Below are positions 34,566-46,214 of a stretch of 64,000 bases of DNA, in pieces; position 1 is the stretch's first letter; each line of letters opens with the position of its first letter. This DNA comes from Paramacrobiotus metropolitanus (Eukaryota > Tardigrada > Eutardigrada > Parachela > Macrobiotidae): NCBI RefSeq assembly GCF_019649055.1, contig NW_026570221.1:3286001-3350000 (forward strand). The letters are read 5' to 3'. The notes below the pieces were generated by a model. That model was not told the DNA's origin. It was given only the letters and a program-made list of their open reading frames with translations, and made no database searches. The position numbers were made by a program, and so were the translations under genes.

Positions 34566-36116
34566 TTAGGTCAGCGCACGTGCGGATGTCTCCGGCTCGC
34601 TTCTGCGTTCCAACAATGGTGCAGCCCAGTCCGCATGTTCCACAGGCGTGAGTATCCCTCTTTCCACCAAGCGGTCCAAATCTTTCTCCACTGCGTCCCG
34701 ATAGGCGAACGGGACCGTTCGTGGCTTACAAAAGACCGGCTTCGCGCTTTCCTTTAGGTAGAGGTGAGCCTTAAACTCCTTGCAGTGCCCAAGTTCCTCG
34801 CGAAATACGCTGCTGTGGCGATCCAGGATGCTCTGGACAGTTGCGCGGGCGGTGACCTTTGACACCGAAAACACCTGCAGCTCTTTGAGACTTAAATGAC
34901 TCAAATCTAGCGCTTTGATCCAGTCACGCCCCAGCACATCACCTCCACGGGCTACGACGACGACAGGCAGTGACTTCCTTGTCCGACCATATACCACCGG
35001 CATCGTTGCACTTCCGATCACCTGGATCGGATGGCCCGTGAAACTTCGTAGTGGTGTGGCATAAGGCGTCAGCTTCGGCGAGCCGATCTGTCTCCACGTG
35101 CTCGCCGTGATGATCGTCACACCCGATCCCGTATCCAACAGCATGGATACGCGGGCATCATTCAAGGTGATCGGTACCCGAATCGATCCACCCACTTCTT
35201 CACCGATAGCCAGGACGTCGAAGTCTTCCTGCACTGTCCACGTCCGACGGCCACCGCCGCCTCTGTCGCCCTTTGGCGGAGGCTTGCACGCCTTTGCGAC
35301 GTGACCTTTCTTGCCGCAGTTTCTGCACGTCGCTTCCTTCGCCCAGCAATCGGCCTTCACATGCCCTTTCCCGCCACACGCGTAGCATGCGCCGCTGCTG
35401 CCAGCCATCTTGCCACTGTTGCCGTCACCACGCCCAGGTCGAGTACCACCGTTACGTCCCTTCGGATGTGGCCCCGAACGTCCCTTCTGGCCGCCGTCGA
35501 TCCTCGCCACTTCAGTAGTAGTGGCTGTCCGCTTCAGCTGCGCCAGCTCATACTGCTCTGCGATATCCAGCGCTTTCGCCAGAATATCGATTTCCTTGGT
35601 TCGCAAATGGCGCTGCGTCGCTTCATTTTGGACTCCGTTTAGGAAGGCCGCACGCATGTTCCCCTCCAACGCGTCCGCCGGAAAAGAACACAACACAGCC
35701 TTCCTCCGCAGCTTATTGGCAAAATCCAAAAGGGTTTCACCAACTTCCTGCTTCAGGAGGAAAAAGTTCGCCCATTCTGTTGACTGCAGTGTCTTCTTTA
35801 CGTATGCATGCTCGAGATGGGCAATGACTTCATCCAGCTTTAGCTCTGCGGGATCTTGTGGCAGACACATGGCAAACAACATTTCATGTGCTTCCACTCC
35901 TAGTGAGTCCAATAGCAGCCGCTTTTGATCGTCCTCCGCGGTGAGTTCCTGTATTTTGACATAATTGTTATAACGGGAACGCCATGCTTTCCACACCATG
36001 GAGCCAGGCTCGAACTTGAGCAGCGTCGGGGATTCCTTTGCTTTTGCCATAGTAGACGGTCCGGACGTGGTCAACACGTTCGTGGTATAATCAATACCAA
36101 TATCGTCCAGAGACAT
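34566..36116 (-). CDS. Ty3/gypsy gag-protease and start of RT
   Basis: The ATG at 36116 lies 38 bp inside the LTR; a second in-frame Met (MAKAKESPTL) may be the true start. The gag helical region is followed by two CCHC knuckles, CYACGGKGHVKADC and CRNCGKKGHVAKAC, then a basic GDRGGGGRR stretch. The retropepsin site is LLDTGSGVTIIT. The frame then runs into the RT N-terminus (VPFAYRDAVEKDLDRLVERG, DWAAPL) without a gag-pol shift, so one polyprotein is expected. The ORF stops at 34566 because a one-base shift just before it (about 34590-34610) leaves the RT frame. Confidence 0.85.
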   Translation of the reverse strand: MSLDDIGIDYTTNVLTTSGPSTMAKAKESPTLLKFEPGSMVWKAWRSRYNNYVKIQELTAEDDQKRLLLDSLGVEAHEMLFAMCLPQDPAELKLDEVIAHLEHAYVKKTLQSTEWANFFLLKQEVGETLLDFANKLRRKAVLCSFPADALEGNMRAAFLNGVQNEATQRHLRTKEIDILAKALDIAEQYELAQLKRTATTTEVARIDGGQKGRSGPHPKGRNGGTRPGRGDGNSGKMAGSSGACYACGGKGHVKADCWAKEATCRNCGKKGHVAKACKPPPKGDRGGGGRRTWTVQEDFDVLAIGEEVGGSIRVPITLNDARVSMLLDTGSGVTIITASTWRQIGSPKLTPYATPLRSFTGHPIQVIGSATMPVVYGRTRKSLPVVVVARGGDVLGRDWIKALDLSHLSLKELQVFSVSKVTARATVQSILDRHSSVFREELGHCKEFKAHLYLKESAKPVFCKPRTVPFAYRDAVEKDLDRLVERGILTPVEHADWAAPLLERRSEPETSARALT

Positions 36117-36154
36117 TCGTTGAATACCACAATAATGGCCTTCACGCCAAGTTT

Positions 36155-36273
36155 TGTCACGTCTTTTACTTCACTCATGTACTTACTGATTCTGTATATG
36201 ACAACATCCTATCATCGGGTAATATAAAGTCATAAGTACAACATATCGTTGCTATGCTACAGACACACTGACA
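36155..36273 (-). repeat. 5' LTR of the Ty3/gypsy element
   Basis: 119 bp. Contains TTTATATTA, a possible TATA-like site for the element's promoter. Confidence 0.92.
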
Positions 36274-36670
36274 GAAGGTCTAAATCAAGAAGGTCATCCG
36301 TGTCGGAGACAAAATTAAAAGGTTGTCGTAGATATTATCTTTCGAACTGCGATCATTAGCCATGGATTCCCCTAGCTGCTTTCAGGGAACAAACTTAATA
36401 CCATGCAGAGTAGTTGGTCACAACAAGGTACTCGAAATCTGCATACGTTAGTGACTGACACGCTGCGGAAAACTAACTGGAAAGCTGACAAGGCCAAGCA
36501 CCATTCGGGCAAAAATGTTATTAGTCCACTTAAAACGTGTTTCTTGCTCGATTTAAATGTTAAGCCCGCCACGTACCGTCTCGTCAGTTAACTGGAATAG
36601 CGACTAGGATTGTAGAGTTTTGATTGCTGAGTCGGTATTCTTACTGACAACCTAACTCGAGTTTCACACA

Positions 36671-36678
36671 TATTTAAG
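36671..36678 (+). promoter_or_regulatory. TATTTAAG box, CR4 locus D
   Basis: TATTTAAGCCAA, 154 bp before the ATG, with TTCAT about 27 bp downstream as a likely initiator. The upstream 300 bp are shared with locus G. Confidence 0.6.
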
Positions 36679-36824
36679 CCAAAAAAAATAAACTGGGTCT
36701 TCATATACGATGATAGCACTTATTGTACTGTAATCTGTATTCCAGCGCCTAAGTGGCTCTGTGTACTTTTCACAATTACTGTATATTCGCAAAGTCGTTA
36801 TTGTCAAGTTTCCCTAACGGAAGG

Positions 36825-38536
36825 ATGTCAACCTCTGGCGCGATCATCGTTATCGCATTAAGCGGTGTGCTGTTACAAGTCGGCGCATGGCCAACGAAAT
36901 GGTATGGTCAACCTTTGTATAAATATGATGAGCCCCTTGAATTTGCGTTTGCAGTAAGTGACTTGACAAAGCATCAACCGTTTTAATTACTCTATTAAAC
37001 TATTTCGAGACAACTTATCAAAACCTCGTCTGTGCAGTGTACGGCCTCTTCCCCCGCAATAACCAAAAAGTATGAACGGATTACCAAAGTATTCACGGCA
37101 AACTGCAGTGATCCGAATATCACTGAAATCGCCAACGACTCCTCCCAATCTGGCGATCCAGCGAATCAGAATGTCACGCACCACGTTCGTTATACGGTAA
37201 GTTCACCTCTGAAGCGCAGTTATGGTACCAAGTCTTCAACGCGGCTATATACGCCATACTGGAAATCTTTAATTATCAGCCGATCCAAATCACTCGTTAG
37301 ATTTAAAGCGCAGCTGATTTAAGTATTCTGAATCAACGCAGTGTCATCAAAACGTGACCGGAGTCGATTACCTGCTAAGCGGTCCGATGGGATGCGATTT
37401 TGCGGATGCAGAAAATGGTTACTGCAGCAGCTGCACGACCATGTACAACTCGATCATGTGCCAGTATCATCTCTTCTCTCTGAGTCGCCTCTCGAAAACC
37501 TGTGTCCCCATTTTCGATAAGCTCACCAAGTTGCAGCTTGTCAAACGGACAGACGATAATGAATCGCCGTGGTATACTTACACCGGTCCGATGAGTCTCT
37601 CTGATCACACGCGTAACTCAAAGGAAGGAGGTAACATCGTATTTTCAAAAACGGAACATGTACAGTTACCTAAAATCCAGTTATTATTATTTTTCATACT
37701 GCACAGTTTTATCCTTCATTGCACAACTATTAATTTTAATATTATTATGGAATTATTATTTATTATAATATTGTTATTATTTACTACTCGTCGAACATGC
37801 TGAATTGTTAAGATACGTGGAAGAGTGTTTTTTGTTCGTCACACCCGGCCGATTTTATCGTTGCTTTGTATTTTTTTTACAAATTTGATCGTTGAGCAAA
37901 ACGTCTATGGGCGAAGTTTTCCTCAGAGAAGTAAACACTTTGGCAAACATTGTTTTGTTGTGTAATTTCAACAGTTCGTTTGCAGTATATGAAAGCTTAT
38001 ATAAAAAATGACAAAAGAGGAAAGAATTCCTTTGGCCCCACGAAACTCATTGACATACTTAGCACGGTACTTCTTTGTTGGCAGGTGGTCCCCCGTACTG
38101 TGACGGTGGAAAGCCGAGTATGGTTCTCAGTCCCTGTTGCGTCCAGCCGGTTATGGTGTTAGTCACTGGAGAGGGATGCCGGCAAAAGGTCATTTGTGGA
38201 ACCCGTCCAGAAAAGATTGTGCCGTTTAAAATAAACTGGGATATCAGCATGGAATCCTGGAACGGGTCGCACTTTGAAGCCTGGAATAGAATGATGTGGT
38301 ATTCACACCGTTTTCTAAATGTAGCGATGAACCAGTTGGATACCTGCATGAATGCAACGGACCGTGTTTCCGTTGATGATCAGTGCAGTCGCTGTAAGGC
38401 AGACCCGTTTGTGAAGAGACTGTTCGAAGTTGGATACACAGTGGTGACGGATATACCACTGCACAGACCAGATTCTGAATATCCCGTTATCCAAAAGTAC
38501 ATTGCCCTGACGGAGGCCGGCCGCAATAGAAATTAA
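36825..38536 (+). CDS. CR4 locus D: cysteine-rich secreted protein, intact, 342 aa
   Basis: Exons are 36825-36953, 37038-37196, 37342-37630 and 38085-38536, with GTAAGT/GTAAC donors and phases 0, 0, 1; they total 343 codons with the stop. Exon 1 is a leader (SGAIIVIALSGVLLQVGA) then WYGQPLYKYDEPLEFAFA. Exon 2 starts with Cys, has CSDPNITEI and ends HVRYT. Exon 3 carries GYCSSCTTMYNSIMCQYHL, SRLSKTCVPIFDKLTKL and a TDDNE turn. Exon 4 has GGPPYCDGGKPSMVL, SPCCVQPVM, CRQKVICGTRPEK, INWDISMESWNGSHFEAW, LDTCMNATD, QCSRCKADPFVKRLF and VVTDIP. No membrane segment follows the leader. AATAAA lies at 38708. I do not recognise the fold; it is secreted and probably disulfide-rich. Confidence 0.85.
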
Positions 38537-38713
38537 TAATACCAATGTCTCATACCGGGGTAATGAGTTAAATATTGTACGCAATAAACTGCATGGCCGA
38601 CAATGAACATTCATCCAAAAACACGGATTACGTACATATTGTACTGTTTATGTTTATGAACTGTACTGTACTGTTTATGAACGTAAGTTATCAACTGCAT
38701 CACAGACAATAAA

Positions 38714-39571
38714 GCTGTATTCAAACACTTAGATTTCATCTACAACTATTCGATATCAGAATTTTAAGCACATAGGGATTATCTGCCAGAAATGTAGTAA
38801 CACTGAAATTCAGCGCTGTCGGAAGTCGAGCTGAAAGGTTTGGCGTCCATCCTGCCGTCGTCACCGTTGATGGTGTAATTTCGCAGTGATGTTGTTATGG
38901 CGTCACTTCTGCTGGATGGGTATGGGGCGGGAGATTTCGTTTCCCTCGACTACTCCGTAATTTATTTCCAGGGATAGTCCATACAAAGCAAAGGAAAAAA
39001 ACCGCACTACGCCAGCCAAAATTATTTTATATAATTCAAATTTTTATCGGCAGTTATTTTAGTTGCATAAAATTTCAGAATACGTGTCAGTGTCCCGCTG
39101 CAAGAAACCAGCCCGAGTTCTGATGAAGAAGATCGAAATTCAAAAGAACATGCCATTAACATTAACCCCCTGAAAAGTGTTTTTATTACTCCGGCTAAGA
39201 ATGGCATCCGCCACACTCCTTCTTCGACAAATAACAGAGATCGTCGGCTCCTGTTCATAAATGTAGTTGCGAATATTTTTGGCTGGCCATATGCAAAGTT
39301 GCTTGTCAAGATGGAACTTGCAGTGTGCATACGTTGCAACTGTCACGCTAAGCATTACCCCCTGAGAAACTGATGAAAACAAGCAAAAAATTTGGGCAAA
39401 CGTTTTGTCATCCACTCGAAACATGTTCCTTATTCCGATCGAATGTTAGGTTTGTCACATACTGTCTAGTCGAATAACAAGAATACTGTACTCTATGGGA
39501 TCGGTGTGGGCTGAATGCTGAGTCGGTAATCTGGCTGGCAAAGCCACTCTGGTCTACTGTCTACATACATG
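38714..39571. other. spacer between CR4 D and E
   Basis: 3' flank of D, then the upstream block of E. From about 39390 the family words GGCAAACGTTTTG and CACTCGAAACATGTTCC and AATAACAAGAATACTGT appear. No further gene. Confidence 0.5.
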
Positions 39572-39579
39572 CATTTAAA
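39572..39579 (+). promoter_or_regulatory. CATTTAAA box, CR4 locus E
   Basis: Same position and downstream CCAAGCAAAACGG context as the TATTTAA boxes of D, F and G; the first base is C instead of T. Confidence 0.5.
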
Positions 39580-39721
39580 CCAAGCAAAACGGAACCGTAT
39601 TTTCATGTTGTCGTAACATAATTTCGTGTTCTGTCATAATAAACTTGATCGGCTTCGACAGCGGTTTATGTGGCCGTAGTTGTATGTGTATCGGTATCAG
39701 TCATTATATTTAAATCCAGGA

Positions 39722-41649
39722 ATGTCAACCGGTGTTGCGGTCTTCGTTATCGCTTTAAGTAGCGCGATGTCATGTAATTGTCAGTGGCTTACTGACTTTC
39801 GCGGTGTGCATTTGTATAGGAATGATCAATCTATCGAATACGCGTTTGAAGTAAGTGAATATTGGAAGAGCGACCTGTTTCTTCCGCTGTTAACTCATGT
39901 TTCTGAAACGCATCACCACATCTTCGCCTTTACAGTGTGACTCGTCTTCCGATACACCGGACGAGATGTTTGAAGAGGTCAAAAGGGTATGGACGGCAGC
40001 GTGCACTGAGGCGAATATAACTCGAATCTTAAACGGCTCCTTGCAATCTGCCGATCCTAAGATTGCCAAGTTCCACGTTAGTTATACGGCAAGTCCAACT
40101 GTATCTGTCGATTAGTTTTGTAACGATTTTCTTTAAACTATGGAATCAATTCAGTAGCCAAAATTGGCGCACTATAACTGGCATTGGTCACATTCGTCAC
40201 GTAGACGCGTTTCGAGAAAATCCTGGGATACACGAAACTCGCCTGCACGACAAAGCCGTGAACGTTCCTCCGCATTTAACGTTTCAAAATAAATTTTTGA
40301 TATTGAGATTAAACGGAATTAAATTATCTGGCTGTGAATGACCTAATGTCACGAAAAAATAAATACGGAAAACAGTTTCTGGAATTGCGATATAAAAATG
40401 ACGGCGAAAGCTTTTCTTTGAGTGTGTTGTTCTAACGCTACTTAACACGAGCTGTATCATTTTCATAAGTTTTGTTACAAAATACGGACATGCGATTGCA
40501 AAATCCAAGTTGATTTCCGTGTTTTTTTTTTATTAATTTCAGTGCCGCCAAAACATAACGGCCCATTTATTCCCATTTTTTATTGAATGCATACCGGGAA
40601 CATTTTGCAACGGCTGTACCACCATGTACAGCGAAGTTATGTGCCTGTACGATTTGTTCTCTCTGAGACGTATCTTTAAATCTTGTATCCCCATTTCGGA
40701 TGGATCAACCAAGTTCCAGATAATCGATCCGGCAGATGATAAAGAACCGGATTGGTTTTTCGGTTTTGTAACCGTCCCTAATTACAGTCGTGATCCTAAG
40801 AAAGGTAACATCGTATATCACTCTGATTTATGAACTGATAATAATTTTTATGGTTAAGTTTCAAGTAGCCAAGCCCGTAAACGAAAATTCTCACACATAA
40901 ATATCTGTTGAAGAACAGCACATATTTACGGAATATATGCGAATTTGGATTTAATTTTTCCTTTTTGTACATATTATTATTTTTTCGTTTAATGCGCAAA
41001 CAAATAGTGCTGTGTGTTTTACGTGGAAAGCGCGAAAGCATACGCTAATAAGTAGTATATAAGTACCGTGCCTATTGATTTCCCGAGTGCACGACAGACA
41101 GAAGTTAAATTTGTCAAACGATCAATAGTAGCATCAGATTTTATTTCAAATTTTTCTTTTGCTCATGAACCGTTCCTGTGGAGCACGTTAATTAAATACA
41201 GTTGATCATCTTTATTGACAGACCCTCCGTACTGTGGCGACGGTGAAGCAAATATGGTCATCAGTCCCTGCTGCGAACAGCCGTTTATGATAGTGCTCCG
41301 TGAATCTGGTTGCCTCCAAAAGGTCATCTGTGCAACCCGTCCACAAGCAAACCTTTCGTTTAAGTCGAACTGGGATGTCAGCATCGGTTCCTGGACGGGA
41401 TCACACAAGGACGCTTGGGACAGGCTGATGCCATATTCGAAACATATTTTTAACCTAGGGATAAACAAATTGAACGCCTGCATGAATGGAACACAAGGTG
41501 TCTCCGTCGATAACAAGGATCAGTGCGGCCGGTGTAAAGCACAGAAGGAAGTGCAAAGATTGAACGAGTTTGGGCACACCGTGGTGACGGAGATACCATT
41601 TCCATCCGATCGTAAGTGGACGCTGTGTCAAGAATTCCATATATGTTGA
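39722..41649 (+). CDS. CR4 locus E: cysteine-rich secreted protein, 323 aa, one GC-AG intron
   Basis: Exons are 39722-39850, 39936-40088, 40543-40804 and 41222-41649. Phases are 0, 0, 1 and the total is 324 codons with the stop, all open. Intron 2 begins GCAAGT where every intact paralogue has GTAAGT or GTGAGT, so it is a GC-AG intron if functional. Domains follow locus D. The leader is GVAVFVIALSSAMSCNC, exon 2 is Cys-first, and exon 3 has FCNGCTTMYSEVMCLYDLFS. Exon 4 starts DPPYCGDGEANMVISPCC and has CLQKVICATRPQA, LNACMNGTQ, QCGRCKAQKEVQRLN and VVTEIP. AATAAA is at 41841. Function unknown. Confidence 0.8.
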
Positions 41650-41846
41650 CATGTTAACAGTCACTGTCAAACGCGGTAATTGATTTGCCGGGCTATAAGA
41701 CTAACGACACATTGGAAGAAGGAAAATGTTAACCATAGAAATATATATTCGCTTGCTGTGTAAACATTCGTTCTGACGGCTTGTACGCTGTTTTATAAAC
41801 TCTTAAACGAATTTCGGGTGCAATTTAGCAAGAAGACACAAATAAA

Positions 41847-42755
41847 TTAAATGATGTACAACGGAATATCGGTGTTTTTCCTGTTTTTCGAAACGGTATG
41901 TGCGGCCTTTCGTTACAGTGTACCGGGTGTGAGGGGCTTTTGTGATGGTAAATTTTACTAATGTTCACATTCAAGCCACGACGACATAATTTCGAAGTTG
42001 CTCAACACGCTTGTCGGCCATTCGGCTTACATTTACAACTGACAAGTACAAAAATATTTTACTTTCTTGACTTACTGCTAGATGTCGCTATCACAATTAG
42101 GCACTTGAAATTTGTTCATATGAGCTAAGGTGCCAGTGTTGCACTTTATAAAAGCAGAGCGAAATCCTGAGAACAATGAGCAAAATTCGTGTGAACATGG
42201 TATCAACCACTTAAAACGCGCTATTACTGTGACTATGTCGGCTACCTACCAGCTTCGACAAACATCAGGATATCGAGCTAAGCAGGTGCGATCGGAAACA
42301 AGCTCAAGCACGCCGGCGTGACTCACAAATCAGGAAAACATCGGAAAGAACTTCAACATGCTGCATGTTGTCCTGTTCCTTTTTAGACGCCTATACAACT
42401 CTTTAGATGTTCCCATGCAAAGGGTGCTCGGGAAGCTCAGTCCGCCTGGAAACAACCAGTAATTGCCATGGATGGGTTGCTGCTTCGAAGCGCTGCCGCT
42501 AAGCGAAAGCTTGAAGCAAAAAGCTTTTCCATGTAGGCGACCTAGCGACAGAATCTTGTAGACAGAAGCTGACAAAAGTAAGCAGAATTCGGGCAAACAT
42601 TTTACCAATCCACTTAAGAAACGTTCCTTACTCCACTTGAGTGTTAAGCTCGGGCACGTACTGTCGCGTCAAATAACAGGAATACTGGCTGGGATTATGA
42701 AGTTCTGACTGCTTAGTCGGCATTCTGACTGACAACCTGACTCGAGTTTCACTCC
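41847..42755. other. spacer and upstream block of CR4 locus F
   Basis: No gene was found. From about 42585 the sequence aligns with the upstream blocks of D, E and G (GGCAAACATTTTACCAATCC, AATAACAGGAATACTGG). Confidence 0.5.
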
Positions 42756-42763
42756 TATTTAAA
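42756..42763 (+). promoter_or_regulatory. TATTTAAA box, CR4 locus F
   Basis: TATTTAAACCAAG, 139 bp before the ATG at 42895. Confidence 0.55.
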
Positions 42764-42894
42764 CCAAGATGAAAAACGATATCCTCATATTCGCTGTTAT
42801 TATTTATAGTAATTTATGTGTATTTAAGTGACTCTGGTTACTTTTATAACTATCGTCGCAACGTCTTTATTGGTTTCGGTTCGTTAATCGAAGA

Positions 42895-44560
42895 ATGTCA
42901 ACCGGTGACGTGATCTTCGTCATCGCTTTAAGCGGTGTGGTGTTATGTGTCGGTGCGTGGCCACCTGACTGGTTTGGTCAACGTTTGTATACAAATGATC
43001 TGCCCCTTGAATTCGCGTTTGAAGTAAGTTATCAACGTTTTTAATTTAATCAATTTTTTGACAAATTACCAAAGCCTCGTCTGTACAGTGTACCTCTTCC
43101 ACATCCCCCGCCGTAATGTATGAACGTGTAGCCAAAGCACGGACGGCACAGTGCAGTGAGGCAAAAATCACTCAAATCACCAACGGCTCCTCAGAATCTG
43201 GCAATCTACTGAATCCCACGAACCACGTTCATTACACGGTAAGTCAAACTCGGAACCGCGGTTCAGGTACAATGCCGTCAACGCAGAACCGTGCGCTTGT
43301 TGGTACACCATGTAGGAAATTTTTTTTATTTCTATTTTATTAGTTAACCCGACCCAATAGGTAATACAGTTGATCGAGATAAAGTGTCCTTTTTCGAATT
43401 ATTTTAGTGTCGCCAAGTGGTGATGCCAGCCGACGACCCGCCGATCTCGTTTGATGTGATGGCTCGGAAGATACTTATTGTGGCGGCTGCACGACCGTGT
43501 ACAGTGCAATTGTGTGCCAGTACCGTTTGTTCTCCCTGAGCCGGCTCTTTGATACTTGTGCTCCTATTATGGATGAATTAACCAAGCTGCAAACTATCAA
43601 CAAAACAGATGATAATGAAGTTATTTATGATAACAGAAGTTATTTATTGCGTCCTTCTTTTCTCTCCTCTTTTTCCGTTGGTACGATTTTTCTTATAAAG
43701 ATACCGGTCACTGACATCAACCCATGTGGCATGCTGAATGGGTAACTGCTGACCGCACAACTTACTATTTTGCGTGTAATGTGTTGTTCGCCGCTTCGTT
43801 ATCACCAAAAACGAATAGAATACGTTAAATTCAAAAATGCTTAATGTTTAACATACATGGAAAGGCGCTGGTTTTGCGTCACTCCCGATCCGGTTTTCCT
43901 GTTATTAGACTTGTTTGTTGTAAAATATTTTCGCTGTTTATCTAGGACTCGAAATTTTGATGTAATTTTTTTCAGGATAATATCTGTAATAACTTCCCTA
44001 AACTTTCTTTTCTTGTGAAAGTCTAAAACTTCGTGAGCAGTAAGCAAAACCTTTTCTAAAAATGGTTCGGAATGGAGAGCAAAATTTGAGAAAAACCTGT
44101 TGGTCCCGCGGAACTCAGATATATTTGACATCGTACTTCGTTTTTGACACTATTGACAGGTGGCGCTCAGTATTGTGACGGCGGGAAACCCAGTATGGTC
44201 CTCAGTCCCTGCTGTCTCGACCCGCTTATGGTGGTGATAGGAGATACTGGGAAGTGCCTCCAAAAGGTCATCTGCGGAACCAGTCCAGAAAAGATTGTAC
44301 CATTCCAGTTCAACTGGGACATCAGCTGGGATTCCTGGACCGGCTCGCACTTTGATGCCTGGAATAGACTGCTGCCAAATTCACAGCATCTCCTAAACAC
44401 GGCGATGAACCAGCTGGATGCCTGCATGAATATAACGGGCCGTATCCCCTATGGTCAGTGCGATCGCTGTATGGCAGAGAAGTTTGTGAAGAGATTGTTC
44501 GACGCTGGACACACAGTGGTGGCGGAGTTACCAATGTTTAACCCGGAGAGAGGATTCTGA
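42895..44560 (+). pseudogene. CR4 locus F: damaged in exon 3
   Basis: Exon 1 (42895-43023), exon 2 (43089-43238) and exon 4 (44160-44560) are intact, keep phase and match locus D and G closely (leader TGDVIFVIALSGVVLC; exon 4 GAQYCDGGKPSMVLSPCC, CLQKVICGTSPEK, LDACMNITG). Exon 3 starts at 43408 behind a good acceptor but is out of frame by the conserved YCGGCTTVYSAIVCQYRLFS. After the TDDNE turn it runs into unrelated sequence, with no GTAAC donor at the expected place. Either the gene is dead, or exon 3 is skipped or replaced; skipping would break phase (0 to 1). AATAAA lies at 44679. Confidence 0.7.
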
Positions 44561-44684
44561 AAAATCCCCTTATCAGAATGATCATTCCCAATACAAAGAA
44601 CAAGCGCATTTTAAGATAATAACGTTTGTGATTCGTAGCTACTTTTTTGAATGTGCGCGAGAAGCTGCATCGCCGACAAATAAA

Positions 44685-46055
44685 GTTTTTTTTCGAAAAA
44701 TTCGATGACGCTTACAACTGGAAGAAAACAGACAGTTCTATATGTAGCTACACTGCAGCCGTAAGAATATATTCATTGCAGTGAAGTGATGCATCCGTCC
44801 GTCATCAATTGCAACGCTTCGCTAAAATGGTAAATAAAATGACATCACCAAGCTTGTACCAACTCATCACAAACACCTATTGGATCATTCATTATTGTTC
44901 AAGATAGTGTACGCTAAAACTAATACTAACTATCGACTGCAGAATTTCTCGGTGAGTAACATACTGTACAAGCAGCTAGAAAACACTACTACCCTCTCCA
45001 TAAATTAACGGTGTTAGTTTTGCTTTATTTGCATCGAAGCCTTATACATGCTAGAAAGCTGGAAGAAGATAACCGAAAAACATTTTAGAATAATCTAAGT
45101 TTCCAGATAGAGGGTTTTATGGGCTTTTGGTGTCGCTATAGACAGAAAATCACTTCTGCTGCCAGGTTCCTGATTTTCCTACAGAACAACAAAGCATTCA
45201 AGATGTAATGCAGATGCATTCCGTCGCAAACAGACGTCGAAAGACTTGTTAATTGGCTAAATCTTATGCCTCCCACAGGGCAGTTCTAGCGTTCTCCAGG
45301 ATGCAGCTATCACCACACTACACGAAGAAGTCAAACAGCTCCTGGAAATTCTGTGAACATATCAGGAAGCGGCGAAAATTCCCGACAGCACAATGTGGTG
45401 ATCGACCATTCAGCACCATCTTGAAACTTGCCCAGAGGGATTTCTCACAGCGGAAAAAAATGCGCTTACTCTCTATGAGGATAAGGGCATAGTGGTGGTG
45501 CATCCGCACCACTGATACAGAACCACGTGTTCTACGGTTCTACGGCGCGTAAACCTCGGTTGTTAATAATTACCGATAATTGCTGCGTCGTCGCTTGGAC
45601 ATGTTGCCGGGATAAAGGGAAGCTTAATGCAAGCAGATCATTCGTGTCGCCTCACCACTAACAACTCTCGTAAGCAGAATTTAATGAGATTTGATCGTTC
45701 TTTACTTCCTTAGCCAAGTCACACCTCGCTGTTTTTCAGGAAACCAACTCCGGTCATCTATTCCATGCAAAATTGTTAGTCACAAGAAGGCACTCAAAAT
45801 CTGCATACGTTAGCAATTTTCAGGCTGCGGAAAACTAAAGTAGTTGGAACTGGAAGGCTGGCAAAATGAAGCTAAATTCGGGCAAACGTGTTGCCGAACC
45901 ACTTGATACGTGTTCCTTACACCCGTTGAGTGTTAAGCCAGCCACGTACTGTCTCGTCAAATAACAGAAATACTGGTTAGGATTGTAGTGTTCTGATTGC
46001 TGAGTCCGTATTCTTGTTAATAACTTGACTCGTGGTTTCAAAATGGTTTCATACC
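44685..46055. other. spacer between CR4 F and G
   Basis: 3' flank of F, then about 700 bp without recognisable content. From about 45770 there is the upstream block of G, collinear with that of D (TCTGCATACGTTAG, GGCTGCGGAAAACTAA). Confidence 0.5.
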
Positions 46056-46063
46056 TATTTAAG
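46056..46063 (+). promoter_or_regulatory. TATTTAAG box, CR4 locus G
   Basis: TATTTAAGCCAAG, 159 bp before the ATG at 46215. Confidence 0.6.
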
Positions 46064-46214
46064 CCAAGAAAAGCAAAACCGTGTCTTCATTCCCAGTGTT
46101 ATTATTTAATTGTGATTGGGGTGGCAGCGTTTAAGTGACTCTGGTTACTTTTATTTAATTTCTTACAATCGCAACGTCGTTATCAGGCTTAGTTAAGCTT
46201 CGTAAATTGGAGGA

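Larger units (their letters stand above)
31765..36273 (-). mobile_element. Ty3/gypsy LTR retrotransposon, complete, 4.5 kb
   Basis: Two identical 119-bp LTRs (31765-31883 and 36155-36273) begin TGTCAGTG on the minus strand and end TGACA. They are flanked by a 5-bp duplication GAAGG (31760-31764, 36274-36278). Next to the downstream LTR is a purine tract (GGGGAAGG). Three bases inside the upstream LTR is a TTGGCGTGAAGG primer-site candidate. The coding part has gag, two CCHC knuckles, protease, RT, RNase H and integrase in Ty3/gypsy order, with no envelope gene. Very short LTRs and two knuckles recall the Mag lineage (inference). Identical LTRs mean recent insertion. Confidence 0.92.
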
